Assembly: GCF_900184685.1 (NCBI RefSeq)
Contig: NZ_FXXL01000007.1
Span: 1,488,001 to 1,552,000, forward strand
From: Butyricimonas sp. Marseille-P3923
GTDB taxonomy: Bacteria; Bacteroidota; Bacteroidia; Bacteroidales; Marinifilaceae
Direction: 5' to 3'
Length of the DNA: 64,000 bases
Shown: in pieces, positions 1 to 9,008 of the stretch
Position numbering within the stretch: position 1 is the stretch's first letter
Layout of the letters: each line of letters begins with the position of its first letter
Notes under the pieces: generated by a model
Database searches by the model: none
Told to the model about the DNA's origin: nothing
Seen by the model: the letters and a program-made list of their open reading frames with translations, nothing else
Program-made: the position numbers and the translations under genes

Positions 1-873
1 GTGAGGCGTCATCGTGGCATTGCCATAGAAACGATCTTTGATATTATTCAGGTCATCCCCCACGCTCTTCCGCCCGTCCGCCTCGTAAGCCCGGAGTTTA
101 CTATTATAGCGTCCCTTGAAAGTCGTCAAAAGCGTATGCCGCAAATTCAACATCTGCTCCCAGTTATACTTGGGAGAATATTTCCAACGATCAAGATAAT
201 ATTCAAACGCCTCCTTATCCGCCGCGTTCTCCAACTTCTCGCCCAAGGCGACAAAATGCTCCTTGCCCAACTCCACGCCGGGATGCATTTCCTTCAACTG
301 CCGATCGAACCCGTCCATACGTTCCGAATAAGTCTTCACGTTTATATAAGTGTTATAAGCATCGGCCAATTCAGATATTTTGGGCAATTCATTCACGTAA
401 TAACAATAAAGAGCCCTATCTTTCTTCGACAAGCGATTCGTGTCCACCCCCTCGAAACGCTTTTTCAGATACATATAATACCGGTCCGCTTCCGCCGATA
501 TCGTCTTTACCGTACCCCCATCGGGAGTTCCCAGAAAATTCCATCCATGCACGTCGTCCACGTACCCGTTCCCGTCATCGTCAATCCCGTTACCCGGAAT
601 TTCACCCTCGTTTACCCACAAACTCCCCCGCAAATCCTCGTGCGCGATATCCGCCCCACCGTCTATCACTGCCACCACAACCCGCCGCTTCGGCTCACGT
701 CCTTTCAGATAATCGTAAGCATCATACACGGCTGCCCCGTGTATCCCGTCCTTCTCGACAGACCTCAAATGCCAATCATGAGGCAAATTCTTCTTCGTCC
801 ATACCGTTTCCTGCCCTTGCACCATTCCACACAAGCACATACAACAGAACAACATTACATACCAATTTTTCAT
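1..873 (-). CDS. Subtilisin-like S8 serine protease, N-terminal part (cut by window edge)
   Basis: The minus-strand frame from the ATG at 873 stays open for 291 codons to the window edge. It begins with a signal peptide (residues 1-20, ending near GMVQG) and then carries the first S8 motif, VVVAVIDGGADIAHEDL, whose Asp is the first member of the Asp/His/Ser triad. An acidic stretch, GNGIDDDGNGYVDD, typical of Bacteroidota S8 peptidases follows. The last visible residues, YGNATMTPH, run into what should be the HGTHVAG catalytic-His motif just outside the window, so the Ser motif is not visible. It is probably an exported peptidase. It is read away from the PCMD gene, with a 416-base gap between them. 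The family call is firm; the substrate is unknown. Confidence 0.88.
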   Translation of the reverse strand, partial: MKNWYVMLFCCMCLCGMVQGQETVWTKKNLPHDWHLRSVEKDGIHGAAVYDAYDYLKGREPKRRVVVAVIDGGADIAHEDLRGSLWVNEGEIPGNGIDDDGNGYVDDVHGWNFLGTPDGGTVKTISAEADRYYMYLKKRFEGVDTNRLSKKDRALYCYYVNELPKISELADAYNTYINVKTYSERMDGFDRQLKEMHPGVELGKEHFVALGEKLENAADKEAFEYYLDRWKYSPKYNWEQMLNLRHTLLTTFKGRYNSKLRAYEADGRKSVGDDLNNIKDRFYGNATMTPH

Positions 874-1289
874 ACAAACATTCTTTTATTCATTATACAA
901 ATCATCCATGTATTCCTCCCTTTTGCAATCTCCCGAAAGCATAACGAACAACCGACAAAAACGGGGTACACTTACAATTGAAAATGGAGAATTGAAAATT
1001 AGCTTCACGAGTTTAAAATTGCCATAATTTTTAATTAGTGGCATGACAAACTCTCAACCCTTGCTACACTTAACCTACTCTTTACCTGCCCTTGAATTGG
1101 CCTTAACCCGATAGGTCGGTATACATGTTTGCCGGAATACTTCTCGCTTGTTCTTCTTAATTTCAAACTCGCGAAGCTAATTTTCAATTCTCATTTTTCA
1201 ATTTTCAATTATATCGGCATACTTCTTGCATGACAACCTAAAGGTTTATCCGCCGTAAAAGATATTCGAACAATAGAAAACAAAGTAAA
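874..1289. other. Gene-free gap with a hairpin-ended repeat
   Basis: These 416 bases separate the divergently read S8 protease and PCMD genes. No convincing reading frame is present. The middle holds the terminal-inverted-repeat element described separately, and the flanks must carry the two promoters, although no clear TAnnTTTG box could be fixed. Confidence 0.6.
976..1210. repeat. Inverted-repeat element with heptamer ends (MITE-like)
   Basis: The left arm at 976-1020 and the right arm at 1159-1210 are near-perfect reverse complements over about 34 bases, sharing the core AATTAGCTTC(A/G)CGAGTTT. They are separated by about 140 non-repetitive bases. The outer part of the right arm is a run of 7-nt words (ATTTTCA, ATTCTCA, TTTTTCA, ATTTTCA at 1180-1207). 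No transposase or target duplication was recognised. It could be a non-autonomous mobile element or a structured intergenic repeat. Confidence 0.7.
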
Positions 1290-2282
1290 ATGAAGAAATT
1301 GGTATACAGTAAAGCGATAAAGACTTTATGTCTGGGTATCATCTTGGGAACGAGCATGAACGGTATAGCCCAAACAGCTCCACCGATCACGGAAAAACTG
1401 ATTCCTTACGGGGATTTCAACAGTTGGATGGTCCGAATCATCGACGAATCATTCGTTATCGGCGGAAACACGAAAATCCTTTACGAGGTTGCCCCCGTAG
1501 ATACCATTCGAGGTGCCGTTCCGTACAACAGTTCCCCCGTATCCCCTTGGCGTACATCCAACGTGATGGCAAAAGTCAGCGGTGTCACGAAATGCAGTAT
1601 CTCCGTGTTCCCGGAGAAAAGAGGCGACGGACAATGCGTGCGCCTCGAAACACTCATGGAAAACTGCAAAGTGCTGGGACTCGTGAATATCACCGTGCTC
1701 GTGCCGGGTACTATTTACCTCGGGGAAATGCTGGAACCCATCAAGGATACCAAAAACCCGCAAAGCAAATTGAACGCCGGAATCCCTTTCACGGAAACCC
1801 CGAAAGCCGTCGTACTCGATTATAAAATGTACATCCCGGAAACTGACCACCGAATCAAAGCCACGGGATTCAGTAAAATAGTGAACGTCCCCGGGCGTGA
1901 CTCCGCCGAGATATACGTGATATTGCAAAAACGCTGGGAAGATGCCAACGGCAACGTGTTCGCCAAACGCGTCGGCACCGTGGTAGAACGTATTTCGGAA
2001 ACGAACCCCGACTGGGTAAACAACCACAGGCTGGAAATCCTGTACGGCAACGCCACCGGACAACCGGGATACAAACCTTTCATGCAACTGATTCCCAAGG
2101 AACAATCCCTCTATTGCATCAACAGCAAAGGCAAATCCGTACCTATCGAGGAAGTAGGCTGGGGGGACGCTGACGACCAACCGACTCATCTCGTCTTCCG
2201 CATCTCCTCCAGCTACGGGGAAGCGTACATCGGCTCCGTCGGTAACAAATTCTGGGTAGACAACGTGCGATTGGCATACTAA
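1290..2282 (+). CDS. PCMD-domain secreted protein
   Basis: A 330-residue protein with a clear signal peptide (residues 1-27, cleavage near GIAQ). The body resembles the Bacteroidota PCMD family (putative carbohydrate-metabolism domain): a GDFNSW start, a central beta-rich region with FPEKRGDGQCVRLET, and the diagnostic ending FWVDNVRLAY. PCMD proteins are surface or periplasmic and thought to bind or process glycans, but no reaction has been shown. It stands alone between a divergent protease and a convergent lgt, and a palindromic hairpin follows it. No catalytic residues can be assigned. The family call rests on motif memory, not on a search. Confidence 0.75.
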   Translation: MKKLVYSKAIKTLCLGIILGTSMNGIAQTAPPITEKLIPYGDFNSWMVRIIDESFVIGGNTKILYEVAPVDTIRGAVPYNSSPVSPWRTSNVMAKVSGVTKCSISVFPEKRGDGQCVRLETLMENCKVLGLVNITVLVPGTIYLGEMLEPIKDTKNPQSKLNAGIPFTETPKAVVLDYKMYIPETDHRIKATGFSKIVNVPGRDSAEIYVILQKRWEDANGNVFAKRVGTVVERISETNPDWVNNHRLEILYGNATGQPGYKPFMQLIPKEQSLYCINSKGKSVPIEEVGWGDADDQPTHLVFRISSSYGEAYIGSVGNKFWVDNVRLAY

Positions 2283-2312
2283 CCCCTACCCTTTCCCTAC
2301 CCCTTCCTGCCC

Positions 2313-2392
2313 TCATGAACGTAGCATAAACGTATCATGAACGTAGCATAGTCGTAAATCTGCGTTCATGATGTGTTTATGCTATATTCATA
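2313..2392. terminator. Palindromic element between convergent PCMD and lgt genes
   Basis: The word CATGAACGTAGCAT occurs twice (2314-2327 and 2336-2349), and the segment 2363-2392 is an imperfect reverse complement of 2313-2343. RNA from either strand would form a long hairpin. Its place between two converging genes fits a bidirectional terminator, although there is no strong U-tract. Confidence 0.5.
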
Positions 2393-2443
2393 ATGCCCTC
2401 TTGAGGTAGCGAATCCATAGCCCCAAGAGTGGGAAAAGAATAA

Positions 2444-3268
2444 CTAACCGTTTGCACGACTTACCCGCCAAGCGAATAACAAAAACAGCATCCCCGCGAA
2501 AATAAAAGGAATACTCAACACCTGTCCCAAATCCAGTGACATCTGTTCCTCGAAAGACACTTGACGCTCTTTCAAAAATTCCAACAGGAAACGGGCACAG
2601 AATACCGCCACGAGCATCCCTCCCCACAACATCCCCGGGTAACGCCTCAACCCCACCCGTCGGTAAAGCAACATGTTTCCCCCGAAAATAGCCAAATACA
2701 CCATCGCCTCGTACAACTGTGCCGGATGCCGGGGTACACCATCCACCCGTTCGAAAACAAAAGCCCAAGGCACACTCGTCCCGCTCCCGACAATCTCCGA
2801 GTTGACCAGATTTCCCAACCGTATAAAACAAGCCGCCAACGGCAACACCAAAGCAATCGCGTCCAACGTTCGAATAATCTTCTCCCCCGTTACCCGGGAA
2901 TAAATCACCAACGCCACAATCCATCCCAGCGCTCCCCCGTGGCTCGCCATCCCCTCGTAGCCCGAAAACACGTAGCCTCCTCCCGGCAATTCCCTGACAG
3001 GCAAAAAGATCTCCAACGGATGTTTCCAGTAATAATCATACTCGTAAATCAAACAATGTCCTATCCTCGCCCCGAGAAACAAACCCACCAAACTCAACAC
3101 CACCAACACCTGCAAATGTTCCCACGGCATCCCGTTCCTCTCGTACACCCGCTTCAATATCCACACGGACAACACTGTCCCCGCGATAAACAGCAGGCTG
3201 TAGTACATAATCGGCACCCCCAACACCGTAAAAGCCACCGGCTCGACATTCCAACGGATAAACATCAT
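2444..3268 (-). CDS. lgt: Prolipoprotein diacylglyceryl transferase Lgt
   Basis: Lgt transfers diacylglycerol from phosphatidylglycerol to the lipobox cysteine of prelipoproteins, the first step of lipoprotein maturation in the inner membrane. The protein is polytopic and carries the family features: a start like FIRWNVEPVAF, an early GARIGHCLIYE segment, SHGGALG, the signature FIRLGNLVNSEIVG, and PAQLYEA near the end. The frame is open up to 3334, but the conserved N-terminus begins with MMFIRWN, so the start is placed at 3268 (3265 is equally possible). It is a single gene whose 3' end faces the PCMD gene. It matters here because several neighbours are lipoproteins. Confidence 0.93.
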   Translation of the reverse strand: MMFIRWNVEPVAFTVLGVPIMYYSLLFIAGTVLSVWILKRVYERNGMPWEHLQVLVVLSLVGLFLGARIGHCLIYEYDYYWKHPLEIFLPVRELPGGGYVFSGYEGMASHGGALGWIVALVIYSRVTGEKIIRTLDAIALVLPLAACFIRLGNLVNSEIVGSGTSVPWAFVFERVDGVPRHPAQLYEAMVYLAIFGGNMLLYRRVGLRRYPGMLWGGMLVAVFCARFLLEFLKERQVSFEEQMSLDLGQVLSIPFIFAGMLFLLFAWRVSRANG

Positions 3269-3335
3269 AACAAAACAGATAATCAACTCGAGCCAAAGGT
3301 ACGTAAAATAGTCAAATATTCCCCGTGTTCCCACG

Positions 3336-3470
3336 GTAATCCCAAGGTAATACTACCTCATCCCGGTTACAGCACAGGTATTCCCCCGTTACAGCCCCCT
3401 TCCCCAAGGGCGCAACAAGCGCAAGCAAAGCGGATTGCAAGTAACGTGAGGTATTATTACCCTAGGAATA
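3336..3470. repeat. Large imperfect inverted repeat upstream of the sigma gene
   Basis: The arm at 3336-3370, containing GGTAATACTACCTCA, pairs imperfectly with 3441-3470, containing TGAGGTATTATTACC. About 70 bases lie between, with a small GC-rich hairpin (CCCTTCCCCAAGGG at 3397-3410). It lies in the 276-342-base gap between the divergent lgt and ECF sigma genes. It may be a structured leader or a mobile-repeat remnant; no known riboswitch fold was recognised. Confidence 0.5.
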
Positions 3471-3593
3471 CGGTATATTTCCCGTTTATTTTCATGGAAT
3501 CAAGATATGCCTCACCAAATGCCAATCTCCATCCCCGTAACTTATAACACGAACGATTATCTTATCAAATGTAACACCTAATTAAAAATATAT

Positions 3594-3601
3594 TATATTT
3601 G
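3594..3601 (+). promoter_or_regulatory. Putative Bacteroidota -7 box for the sigma/FecR/Sus operon
   Basis: TATATTTG matches the Bacteroidota -7 consensus TAnnTTTG. A -33 TTTG is not evident at the usual spacing. The predicted start of transcription, about 3608, lies so close to the ATG at 3611 that translation may instead begin at the in-frame ATG at 3623. Confidence 0.45.
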
Positions 3602-3610
3602 TAATTACAA

Positions 3611-4180
3611 ATGCGCACGTGTATGGATGATCGTGAACAACTTTTAGCAGAGGAATTAAAAATTGGCAAGGAAAAGACATTGAAGATCTTTTACGAGGAA
3701 TATTTTGCTTTATTTGTTTCATTCGCCAACAACCTCTTACCCTCCGAAGAAGAATGTAAAGACGTGGTTCATGATGTTTTTTTAAAATACTGGGATTGTC
3801 GGGGTGACTTCAACAGTCTGATCGCAATAAGGGCGTTTTTTTACAAATCTATCCGCAATGCGTGTTTAAATATACTCCGTCATCAACAAGTGCATAACAA
3901 ATTTATAGCGGAGAATTTACAGTACCTGCAAAGCGAGGATTTCATGCATGAAACGATCATGAAGAAAGAAATATTTCATATCATTCACAATGAAATCAAG
4001 CATTTAACCGGAATGGAACAAAAAATACTACTTCTCGCATTGGAAGAAAAATCGAATGAAGAAATCGCACAGGAGCTAGGAATCGCTGTTTCCACCGTGA
4101 AAAGCCACAAAGCCAAAAGTTACGCAGAACTAAGACAGAAACTAAAATATTTAAAGACTTTACTTCTTTTACTTTCCTAA
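3611..4180 (+). CDS. ECF-type RNA polymerase sigma factor (FecI-like)
   Basis: A 189-residue sigma-70 family protein with a region 2 (LFVSFANNLLPSEEECKDVVHDVFLKYW) and a region 4 helix-turn-helix (KSNEEIAQELGIAVSTVKSHKAKSYAELR). It belongs to the Bacteroidota-expanded ECF group that works with FecR anti-sigma factors and SusC receptors. FecR follows after 61 bases and SusC after that, the classic trans-envelope signalling arrangement: substrate at the receptor relieves FecR and frees the sigma factor to drive the downstream genes. An alternative start at 3623 (MDDREQ) suits the promoter position better. Confidence 0.92.
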   Translation: MRTCMDDREQLLAEELKIGKEKTLKIFYEEYFALFVSFANNLLPSEEECKDVVHDVFLKYWDCRGDFNSLIAIRAFFYKSIRNACLNILRHQQVHNKFIAENLQYLQSEDFMHETIMKKEIFHIIHNEIKHLTGMEQKILLLALEEKSNEEIAQELGIAVSTVKSHKAKSYAELRQKLKYLKTLLLLLS

Positions 4181-4241
4181 TATTCAATAACATATAACTT
4201 TTCTTCAAAAAAAGTCACTTTTTGCCTCCATCCAAATCGTT

Positions 4242-5438
4242 ATGAAGGTGTTTCATATACGAAAATCAAGCAGGAGAGAAATGAGAAAACAAATTGAAGA
4301 AACGATAAAACGAGCGATACTGATCGGACGTTACCTCACGGGGAAAACCAACGAGCAGGAAACCGACGAAATAAAATCCCGGGGACAGGCTCATGAAGAC
4401 GATGAAAAAATCGTACGGGAAGTTTTATCGCGACAAAACGTGGAAAACAGTTTGGAACAATACAACCGCATAAACACCGGAATTGAACAGGAGTGGAAAA
4501 AATGGCAGGCTTCCCGGAAAAAGAGAAACCGGAGAATCTTCTATCGGGTGGCAGGTATCGCTGCCTCAATGATGCTATTACTCGCTGCCGGTTCCTATTG
4601 GTATTACACGGGAAAAACAACAACGCCGACCACTTCTCCCGTCCAGATACACCCCGGAAGTTTCCGGGCAACCTTGTACACCGGGGATAAAAAAGTTATA
4701 GAGATCAAAGAGAACATGAACGCTATCCTGACACAAGACTCGTCCGTGGTCATCTCCAACAACGAATTGAAACACACGGGAAGTTCTACCGAAATCCCGA
4801 CAATCAACAAGCTAGTCGTTCCCCGGGGCGGAGAATTCGCCATAGTGCTGGCAGACGGCACCAAAGTGTGGCTGAATGCGAACTCCCGTCTATCCTACCC
4901 GACTCGTTTCACGGGCGAGAAACGAGAGGTGGAACTGGAAGGAGAAGCCTATTTCGAGGTGAAACATGACGACACGATGCCCTTCATCGTGAAAACAACG
5001 AAAGCGACTATCCGTGTTTACGGGACGACATTCAACGTGAAAGCCTATCCGGACGACTCATACCAGAAGACCACGCTAGAAGAAGGCTCCATCGGACTCA
5101 TCGTTAACAACAAGGAATTCAAGCTAATCCCTGATGAACAAGCGATATTAAATACAAACAACGACGTGACCATCCGTAAAATAAACGCCCGCCAGCAAAG
5201 CGTGTGGCGCCACGGACGTTTTCTTTTCGATAACGAGAGTCTGGAAGACATCATGACACAACTGTCCCGCTGGTACGACGTGAATATCTTCTTTAGCGGA
5301 GCGAAAATACGGGACTTGCATTTCAGCGGAGAGATCGATCGTTATGAAGATATCGACAAGATACTGCACATGATCGGACTGACCACAAATATATCATTCA
5401 CGATTAACGGGAAAACGATAACAATTACCTTGGAATAA
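4242..5438 (+). CDS. FecR-family anti-sigma factor
   Basis: A 398-residue inner-membrane regulator. It has a cytoplasmic sigma-binding N-terminus of about 100 residues, one transmembrane helix at about 103-125 (AGIAASMMLLLAAGSYWYY), and a periplasmic FecR domain with the recognisable stretch VVPRGGEFAIVLADGTKVWL, then LEGEAYFEVKHD and an STN-like C-terminal segment (DVNIFFSGAKIRDLHFSGEI). It should hold the upstream ECF sigma factor and receive a signal from the N-terminal STN domain of the SusC protein. The 61-base gap after the sigma gene contains an A/T-rich stretch that may carry a second promoter. Confidence 0.92.
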   Translation: MKVFHIRKSSRREMRKQIEETIKRAILIGRYLTGKTNEQETDEIKSRGQAHEDDEKIVREVLSRQNVENSLEQYNRINTGIEQEWKKWQASRKKRNRRIFYRVAGIAASMMLLLAAGSYWYYTGKTTTPTTSPVQIHPGSFRATLYTGDKKVIEIKENMNAILTQDSSVVISNNELKHTGSSTEIPTINKLVVPRGGEFAIVLADGTKVWLNANSRLSYPTRFTGEKREVELEGEAYFEVKHDDTMPFIVKTTKATIRVYGTTFNVKAYPDDSYQKTTLEEGSIGLIVNNKEFKLIPDEQAILNTNNDVTIRKINARQQSVWRHGRFLFDNESLEDIMTQLSRWYDVNIFFSGAKIRDLHFSGEIDRYEDIDKILHMIGLTTNISFTINGKTITITLE

Positions 5439-5460
5439 TATAATATCGAACATAAAAATA

Positions 5461-5490
5461 GCCGGAGAAGACTTCGACCCCTACTCCGGC
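5461..5490 (+). terminator. Hairpin between fecR and susC
   Basis: GCCGGAG at 5461-5467 pairs perfectly with CTCCGGC at 5484-5490 across a 16-base loop. No U-tract follows, so it is more likely a processing or stability element, or a weak attenuator, separating regulator and transporter messages. Confidence 0.5.
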
Positions 5491-5529
5491 AAAACTCAAA
5501 CGAAGTTGAATTACTTAATTGACAAAGTT

Positions 5530-8500
5530 ATGAAAAAAAACAGAAACTCTTGTCACTTGAAAAGACAAGTGTTGCAAAAAAGTTGTAGAATCATGCAACT
5601 GACACTCATCATGATCGTGGGATTAATCCTTACGTCATTCACGAAAGTGATTGCCCAAGAGAGAGGAATTGATTTCAAGGCGGATAGTATTCCGGCTGAA
5701 ATGGTTATTAACCAGCTAAAGGACCTCACCCACTACCGGTTCTTGTACAATCACGAGGAAATTAGACAATTACCAGCTAAAAAGATTAATCTCAAGAATG
5801 TAACCATTAAACAGATTCTTGATGTTTTTCTAGAAGGTTCAAAACTCGCTTACACGATTGAAGACAACGTGATTATTATTTCTCCAAAATTAAAGAACTC
5901 GCAAGCCAAAACAACAAACGAGAAAAAGAAAATCACTTTAAGCGGACGGATAACCGATTCAGAAAACATTGCATTACCTGGTGCTACAGTTGTCGTTAAG
6001 GGACAAAACCTAGGAGTAGCAACCGACATTGATGGTAATTTCACATTAGAACTTACACAAGGAGAAAAAATTACTTTAATTATCTCTTTCGTAGGAATGA
6101 AATCACAACAGGTATCCTATGACTGTATGCAAGACAATCGTTCTATTCATATTATTCTAGAAGAGGACAATACAGAAATCGATGAAATCGTGGTAACCGG
6201 TATCTTCAAGAAAGCAAAAGAGAGTTACACAGGCGCAGTTACCTCTGTTAACAAAGAACAACTAGACATGTATCGCGGACAGAATCTATTACAAACATTA
6301 AAAAATATTGATGCCTCACTAAATTTTTCTATTGATAACCTTAACGGTAGCAACCCCAATTCAATTCCCTCTTTGAATATTCGCGGTAATGCATCATTGC
6401 CCATGAATGTGGCCGAGTTCAACGAAAGCAATAAAAACAATCCGAATACCCCGCTTATTATCATGGACGGTTTTGAAATATCCCTTACAAAACTGATGGA
6501 CTATAACGATGAAGAAATAGAATCAATTAATATTTTAAAGGATGCAGCCGCAACCGCCATTTATGGTTCACGTGGAGCCAACGGGGTTATTGTAGTAATT
6601 TCCAAAAAACCGGAACCCGGTAAATTAAAAATCAGTGCAGAAATGGGTTTCTCTCTGGAAATTCCTGATTTAACTTCTTATGATTTATTGAATGCAAATG
6701 AAAAACTGGAAGTTGAGCAACTTGCCGGACTTTACAAAGTTCCCGCAACAAATTACGGAGATTATGCCACCCAAGAACAACTTTACAATCAGGCTTATAA
6801 TAGACGGTTAAAAGATGTTCTTTCAGGTATTGACACAGACTGGTTATCCAAACCGCTCCATACGGGAGTAGGTGCTAAATACAACCTCCGCCTGGAAGGG
6901 GGAAGTGAACAATTACGTTGGGCCACTTCGTTGTCTTACAATAACACGCAGGGAGCCATGAAAGGTTCTTCCCGCCGTACATTTAATGGGTCAATCACAC
7001 TCATGTATGAAATGAAGAACCTAATTTTCAGGAATTACACCTCTATTGGAATAAACCGTAGCCACGAAAGTAATTACGGAGTTTTCAGCACGTATGCTGC
7101 ACAACAACCGTATAACGCCCCATATAATGAAAATGGGAAGTTAGTTCGTTATTTTGCACCATTCTGTGAAGGTGTTACCAACGACAGACAACAAAATCCT
7201 TTGTATGATGCCACGCTAAACACATTTGATAAAAATGGTTATCAGGAACTAACCAACAATTTCTCCATTGACTGGAAAATCATACAAGATATGACATTAA
7301 GAGGTCAATTAGGTATTTCGAACACTCAAAACACAAGTGATTATTTTCTACCTTCCGAGCACTCCTATTTTACAACAGGAGCAGGCAGAGACGAGTACAG
7401 TACGGATGAAGGATTTCTTCGTCGTGGTCTATATCGTTATGGAAACGGGAAACTATTTTCTTATAACATGAACATCACCCTGTCGTACAACAAAATAATT
7501 AACGATGTTCACTCCTTATATACCGGTCTTGACTGGTCGATGCAACAATCCAAGTCTGATAATTTTTCCATTGCACTAGAAGGTTTTTCCAATGAAGATC
7601 TAAATTCTATCGGTGACGCCCGTCAATACGCAAAAAACGAACTCCCTTCCGGTAGCACCTCGCTAAGCCGTCAATTCGGTGTGACAGCCAATATCAATTA
7701 CACGTATGACAACCGGTATTATATTGACTTTTCCTATCGCATTGACGGTAATTCCACGTATGGAAGTAACAAAAAATACGCACCATTTTACAGTCTGGGA
7801 TTAGGCTGGAATTTACATAGGGAGAAGTTCCTGCAAAATATTCCAATTATCAATACCTTACGTTTGAAAGCATCTTACGGCGAAACAGGCTCTACCACAG
7901 GAGCCACAATGACTGATGCTTACACCATGTATCAGTACATAACAGATAATAAATACGCAAATTGGACAGGGGCACAATTAACAGGATGGGGAAACCCCAA
8001 TCTAACATGGCAAACAACAAACCAACTGAATTTCGGTTTGGAATTTGGCTTATGGGAAAATCGTGTTAAAGGTTCTTTGGATGTTTATACCAAGAATACC
8101 AGCAATTTGCTATCAAGTATAAACATCCCCTCTTCCATGGGATTTACATCATATAACGCTAATATCGGAGAAGTAAAAAACAACGGATTTGAAGCCACAT
8201 TAAGTACTTATATCATCCGTAACAGGGAACAAGATTTTAACTGGATAATAACAGGACAATTAATTTATAACAAAAATAAAATCTCTAAACTCTCGGAAGC
8301 TATCAAAGCACAAACAGAAGCTTACATGAAGCAAGATGAAGATGGCGAGGGAAATGCCATTAACGATGTTCAGAAATTATTCTACGAGGGAGATCCCCAA
8401 AATGCTATTTACGCAGTTCGTTCACTGGGAATAGACCCAAGTACAGGAAAAGAGATATTTTTGGATAAGGATGGAAACATCTGTCGGGAATGGAAAGCAT

Positions 8501-8988
8501 CCAACAAAGTTTGTTTAGGAGCTGCCGAACCGCTCTACCGGGGTAACGCCAGTACGATGTTACAATGGAAAGATTTTACGCTAAATGTTTCATTTTATTA
8601 TTACTGGGGAGGCAAAACTTATAATCAAACATTACGAGATAAAGTCGAGGTCACAACAAATTCATTAATAAATAGCAACGCAGACTCTCGAGTATTGAAA
8701 AATCGTTGGTACGAAGTAGGCGATATTGCCTTCTTTAAAAAACTATCCAATAACGAAACTCGTTCCACATCCCGCTATGTCATGGATGACAATGTTTTCG
8801 AGATTCAATCGGTTAGCCTGCAATATAAATGGAAAAACGAAAAACTAAAAAAATGGACTAATTTAAACACCGTGATTTTCGGGGTTAATATTTCTAATCT
8901 ATTCCATTTCTCATCCATCAAAATGGAACGCGGTACTAATTACCCGTTTGCTCGTAATATTCAAGGAAGTATTAAACTCTTATTTTAA
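5530..8988 (+). CDS. SusC-like TonB-dependent outer-membrane receptor with STN domain
   Basis: A protein of about 1,150 residues. After a signal peptide comes an STN domain (IDFKADSIPAEMVINQLKD onwards), used for signalling to FecR, then a carboxypeptidase-D-like beta domain (SGRITDSENIALPGATV), a TonB-box-like region (IDEIVVTGIF), the plug (SINILKDAAATAIYGSRGA) and a 22-strand-type beta barrel ending in an aromatic (IKLLF). It should import a ligand captured by the SusD partner that follows after 20 bases. The frame extends back to a TTG at 5506, but the ATG at 5530 gives a normal lysine-rich signal peptide. The substrate cannot be read from the sequence, and no glycoside hydrolase is nearby. 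Confidence 0.93.
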   Translation: MKKNRNSCHLKRQVLQKSCRIMQLTLIMIVGLILTSFTKVIAQERGIDFKADSIPAEMVINQLKDLTHYRFLYNHEEIRQLPAKKINLKNVTIKQILDVFLEGSKLAYTIEDNVIIISPKLKNSQAKTTNEKKKITLSGRITDSENIALPGATVVVKGQNLGVATDIDGNFTLELTQGEKITLIISFVGMKSQQVSYDCMQDNRSIHIILEEDNTEIDEIVVTGIFKKAKESYTGAVTSVNKEQLDMYRGQNLLQTLKNIDASLNFSIDNLNGSNPNSIPSLNIRGNASLPMNVAEFNESNKNNPNTPLIIMDGFEISLTKLMDYNDEEIESINILKDAAATAIYGSRGANGVIVVISKKPEPGKLKISAEMGFSLEIPDLTSYDLLNANEKLEVEQLAGLYKVPATNYGDYATQEQLYNQAYNRRLKDVLSGIDTDWLSKPLHTGVGAKYNLRLEGGSEQLRWATSLSYNNTQGAMKGSSRRTFNGSITLMYEMKNLIFRNYTSIGINRSHESNYGVFSTYAAQQPYNAPYNENGKLVRYFAPFCEGVTNDRQQNPLYDATLNTFDKNGYQELTNNFSIDWKIIQDMTLRGQLGISNTQNTSDYFLPSEHSYFTTGAGRDEYSTDEGFLRRGLYRYGNGKLFSYNMNITLSYNKIINDVHSLYTGLDWSMQQSKSDNFSIALEGFSNEDLNSIGDARQYAKNELPSGSTSLSRQFGVTANINYTYDNRYYIDFSYRIDGNSTYGSNKKYAPFYSLGLGWNLHREKFLQNIPIINTLRLKASYGETGSTTGATMTDAYTMYQYITDNKYANWTGAQLTGWGNPNLTWQTTNQLNFGLEFGLWENRVKGSLDVYTKNTSNLLSSINIPSSMGFTSYNANIGEVKNNGFEATLSTYIIRNREQDFNWIITGQLIYNKNKISKLSEAIKAQTEAYMKQDEDGEGNAINDVQKLFYEGDPQNAIYAVRSLGIDPSTGKEIFLDKDGNICREWKASNKVCLGAAEPLYRGNASTMLQWKDFTLNVSFYYYWGGKTYNQTLRDKVEVTTNSLINSNADSRVLKNRWYEVGDIAFFKKLSNNETRSTSRYVMDDNVFEIQSVSLQYKWKNEKLKKWTNLNTVIFGVNISNLFHFSSIKMERGTNYPFARNIQGSIKLLF

Positions 8989-9008
8989 CTCTCAAAATAA
9001 AAGAAATT

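Noticed and set aside
1-981. A 326-codon plus-strand frame at the left edge
   Set aside because: The minus strand encodes a signal peptide and S8 protease motifs through the same bases, and the plus-strand product resembles nothing.
2561-3547. A 328-codon plus-strand frame opposite lgt
   Set aside because: The His/Gln/Pro-rich product is the mirror of a hydrophobic membrane protein; no start signal or domain.
5506-5530. TTG at 5506 as the SusC start
   Set aside because: The ATG at 5530 begins the basic signal peptide directly; an eight-residue extension from a TTG has no support.
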